DNA of 64,000 nt, taken from contig NZ_SCFM01000007.1 in assembly GCF_004138295.1 (NCBI RefSeq), positions 62,001 to 126,000 on the forward strand. Reading direction: 5' to 3'. Both the position numbers and the translations under genes were made by a program. Below the pieces are notes generated by a model. The model was not told the origin of the DNA. It saw only the letters and a list, made by a program, of their open reading frames with translations, and made no database searches. Source of the stretch: Ectobacillus funiculus. Lineage in GTDB: Bacteria > Bacillota > Bacilli > Bacillales > Bacillaceae_G. Of the stretch, positions 62,943-64,000 are shown in pieces. The stretch's first letter is position 1; the number at the start of each line of letters is the position of its first letter.

Positions 62943-63075
62943 TACTTTAATAAGGTATAAATCTCCGGACAGGAGCGACCTTGACGTATCAGGAAATTTT
63001 AGGAATAAAATGCAAGTGCAACTACGCCTCTGTCTTCGCCGAAGGGCATTACTTGCCAATCAGTAAGTTTTCTTT
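62943..63075 (-). repeat. Dispersed repeat, full-length copy ending on the comGG stop codon
   Basis: The reverse copy holds ACTTTAATAAGGTATAAATC, TGACGTATCAGGAAATTTTA and GTGCAACTACGCCTCTGTCT, and ends CAATCAGTAAGTTTTCTTTA. The final TTA (63074-63076) is the comGG stop codon. Confidence 0.85.
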
Positions 63076-63445
63076 ACCGCTCCTCCATCCAATTTGTTAT
63101 CTGTTTGTTGTTCTTGTTATAGAGAAAACTGGCTGTATATGCTCTTCCCTCCTTCGTTACGCAATGAATCGAAACTTGCAGCAAACCTGATGAAGAAAAG
63201 GACTGCGCCAGACGTGCCGTTCCTTCCTCGTACTCATAGGCAGTTGGGATGCCGCTTGTCTGCACATCGCGCTGGAATTCCCGGATTGCATTTGTCATTA
63301 TATTCTCCAGTAGAAAAAACTGCTCCGTCTCATGATAGAACCGCTTTTCTAGTAGAAGCAGATTTACCTGATGAAGAAACAACGCAAGAAATAAAAAGGT
63401 AAAGATAAGAACAGCCGGCATAGTTGCTCCTCGTTCATTCCGCAT
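63074..63445 (-). CDS. comGG: Competence pseudopilus protein ComGG
   Basis: A 123-residue ComGG. The N-terminal membrane helix (TMPAVLIFTFLFLALFLHQV) is followed by a pseudopilin-like periplasmic part (FFLLENIMTNAIREFQRDV). A minor component of the DNA-uptake pseudopilus. Its stop codon is the first codon of a repeat. It abuts comGF without a gap. Confidence 0.88.
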   Translation of the reverse strand: MRNERGATMPAVLIFTFLFLALFLHQVNLLLLEKRFYHETEQFFLLENIMTNAIREFQRDVQTSGIPTAYEYEEGTARLAQSFSSSGLLQVSIHCVTKEGRAYTASFLYNKNNKQITNWMEER

Positions 63446-63892
63446 CTATGTTTCCTCCAACACGGACAAACGGGTTAAAATCCCTTTATGTATATTTCCA
63501 TCTAGATCTTGTATATGGATCACAAGCTTGTTTGAGGATTGCTTGTAAAACACAGTCTTTACATTTTGTAATAAAATTTCGTTTCCACTGCCATTTACCT
63601 TTCGAATTAACTGTGCCCCGACCAGCGTATAAGTAACGAGAAGCCCGCTCGGATCCCTCATCATTAGTTTTTTATCAATAAACTGCACCGTTCCCGCCTC
63701 CCGATATTCCATTTGTGCTTGCTGCATAAAAATAATCCATTCAAATTCATTAAAGCTTCCTTGCTTAGGCAATCCAAAAAACAAAGGCTGCAGCCGCGGT
63801 GTGACCAGAAGCAGCGTTGACAGCAAACATATACAAAACATCACTTCAAGCAACGTGAAGCCATGTTCTCCGAGCGTGTTATTTCGCAACAT
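63446..63892 (-). CDS. comGF: Competence pseudopilus protein ComGF
   Basis: A 148-residue ComGF. A prepilin-type N-terminus (GEHGFTLLEVMFCICLLSTL) is followed by a periplasmic beta domain. The start was chosen at MLRNNTLGEHGF; longer frames only overlap comGE. It overlaps comGE by 14 bases. Confidence 0.9.
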   Translation of the reverse strand: MLRNNTLGEHGFTLLEVMFCICLLSTLLLVTPRLQPLFFGLPKQGSFNEFEWIIFMQQAQMEYREAGTVQFIDKKLMMRDPSGLLVTYTLVGAQLIRKVNGSGNEILLQNVKTVFYKQSSNKLVIHIQDLDGNIHKGILTRLSVLEET

Positions 63893-64000
63893 AGCAACAC
63901 TTGCTTTGCTGCTTATTGCGGGTATCCTTCCAAATTGCGCATACGCTGTAAGCATCCCCAACTTCGTTCCACATAGCTGTATACTGCGTACCCTTTATAT
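63879..64000 (-). CDS. comGE: ComGE, C-terminal part (cut by window edge)
   Basis: The last 40 codons of the gene upstream of comGF (QYTAMWNEVGDAYSVCAIWK then a Cys-Cys tail). The segment and its position fit ComGE, a minor pseudopilin. The N-terminus is outside the window, so the call rests mainly on gene order. Confidence 0.7.
   Translation of the reverse strand, partial: IKGTQYTAMWNEVGDAYSVCAIWKDTRNKQQSKCCYVAK

Noticed and set aside
1-64000. tRNA, rRNA, transposase or prophage genes
   Set aside because: None seen on either strand; the only mobile-like sequence is the non-coding repeat family.

Overview
The window is chromosomal DNA of a spore-forming member of the Bacillaceae with fairly low GC. 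It holds spo0A, spoIVB, the complete spoIIIA operon, splB and the distal end of the comG operon, and its backbone order matches the Bacillus subtilis spo0A-recN-ahrC-dxs-accBC-spoIIIA-efp-yqh-gcv-comG arc. I cannot name the species from sequence alone.

Layout. (1) 1-14000, mostly minus strand: methylmalonyl-CoA mutase (mutB partial, mutA), a NUDIX hydrolase, small and membrane proteins, a lysozyme-like protein, then the branched-chain amino-acid operon bkdB-bkdAB-bkdAA-lpdV-bcd with its regulator bkdR. Two genes usual in this operon survive only as debris: ptb (between bkdR and bcd) and buk (between bcd and lpdV). With mutAB next door this suggests branched acyl-CoAs go to propionyl/methylmalonyl-CoA and lipid primers rather than to acyl-phosphates. 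(2) 14100-17700: YqzF, glycerophosphodiesterase, a YycC-like protein and a di-haem cytochrome c. (3) 17850-38820: spo0A, spoIVB, recN, argR, tlyA, dxs, ispA, xseBA, folD, nusB, yqhY, accCB, spoIIIAH-AA and yqhV (listed left to right; transcription runs right to left). (4) 39100-49640: efp, papA-type peptidase, yqhR/Q/P, mntR, splB, an MscS channel, a repeat-bearing unknown protein, lipM and yqhL. (5) 49700-53000, accessory: BsuPI-domain lipoprotein, GNAT, TetR plus a two-gene SMR efflux pair, and small membrane proteins. (6) 53440-60030: gcvPB-gcvPA-gcvT and the divergent yqhH-yqhG. (7) 60090-64000: small unknown genes, a DUF421 membrane protein, yqzE, then comGG, comGF and partial comGE. The sinIR-tasA block of B. 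subtilis is not here.

The most unusual property of the window is a dispersed, structured repeat of about 125-140 bp. I count roughly fifteen full, half or decayed copies, in both orientations. The left end starts with TAAAGAAAACTCGCC and can fold into a hairpin; the right end finishes near TTACAGTGTAAA. The same left-end stem also appears alone as a rho-independent terminator, and four genes (DUF2639 protein, yqzF, mntR, comGG) end on the stop codon embedded in this motif. Other points worth a look are a perfect five-copy 14-bp repeat that touches the nusB ribosome binding site, an in-gene 33-bp tandem repeat, no recognisable glycine riboswitch ahead of gcvT, and no aroQ at its usual place.
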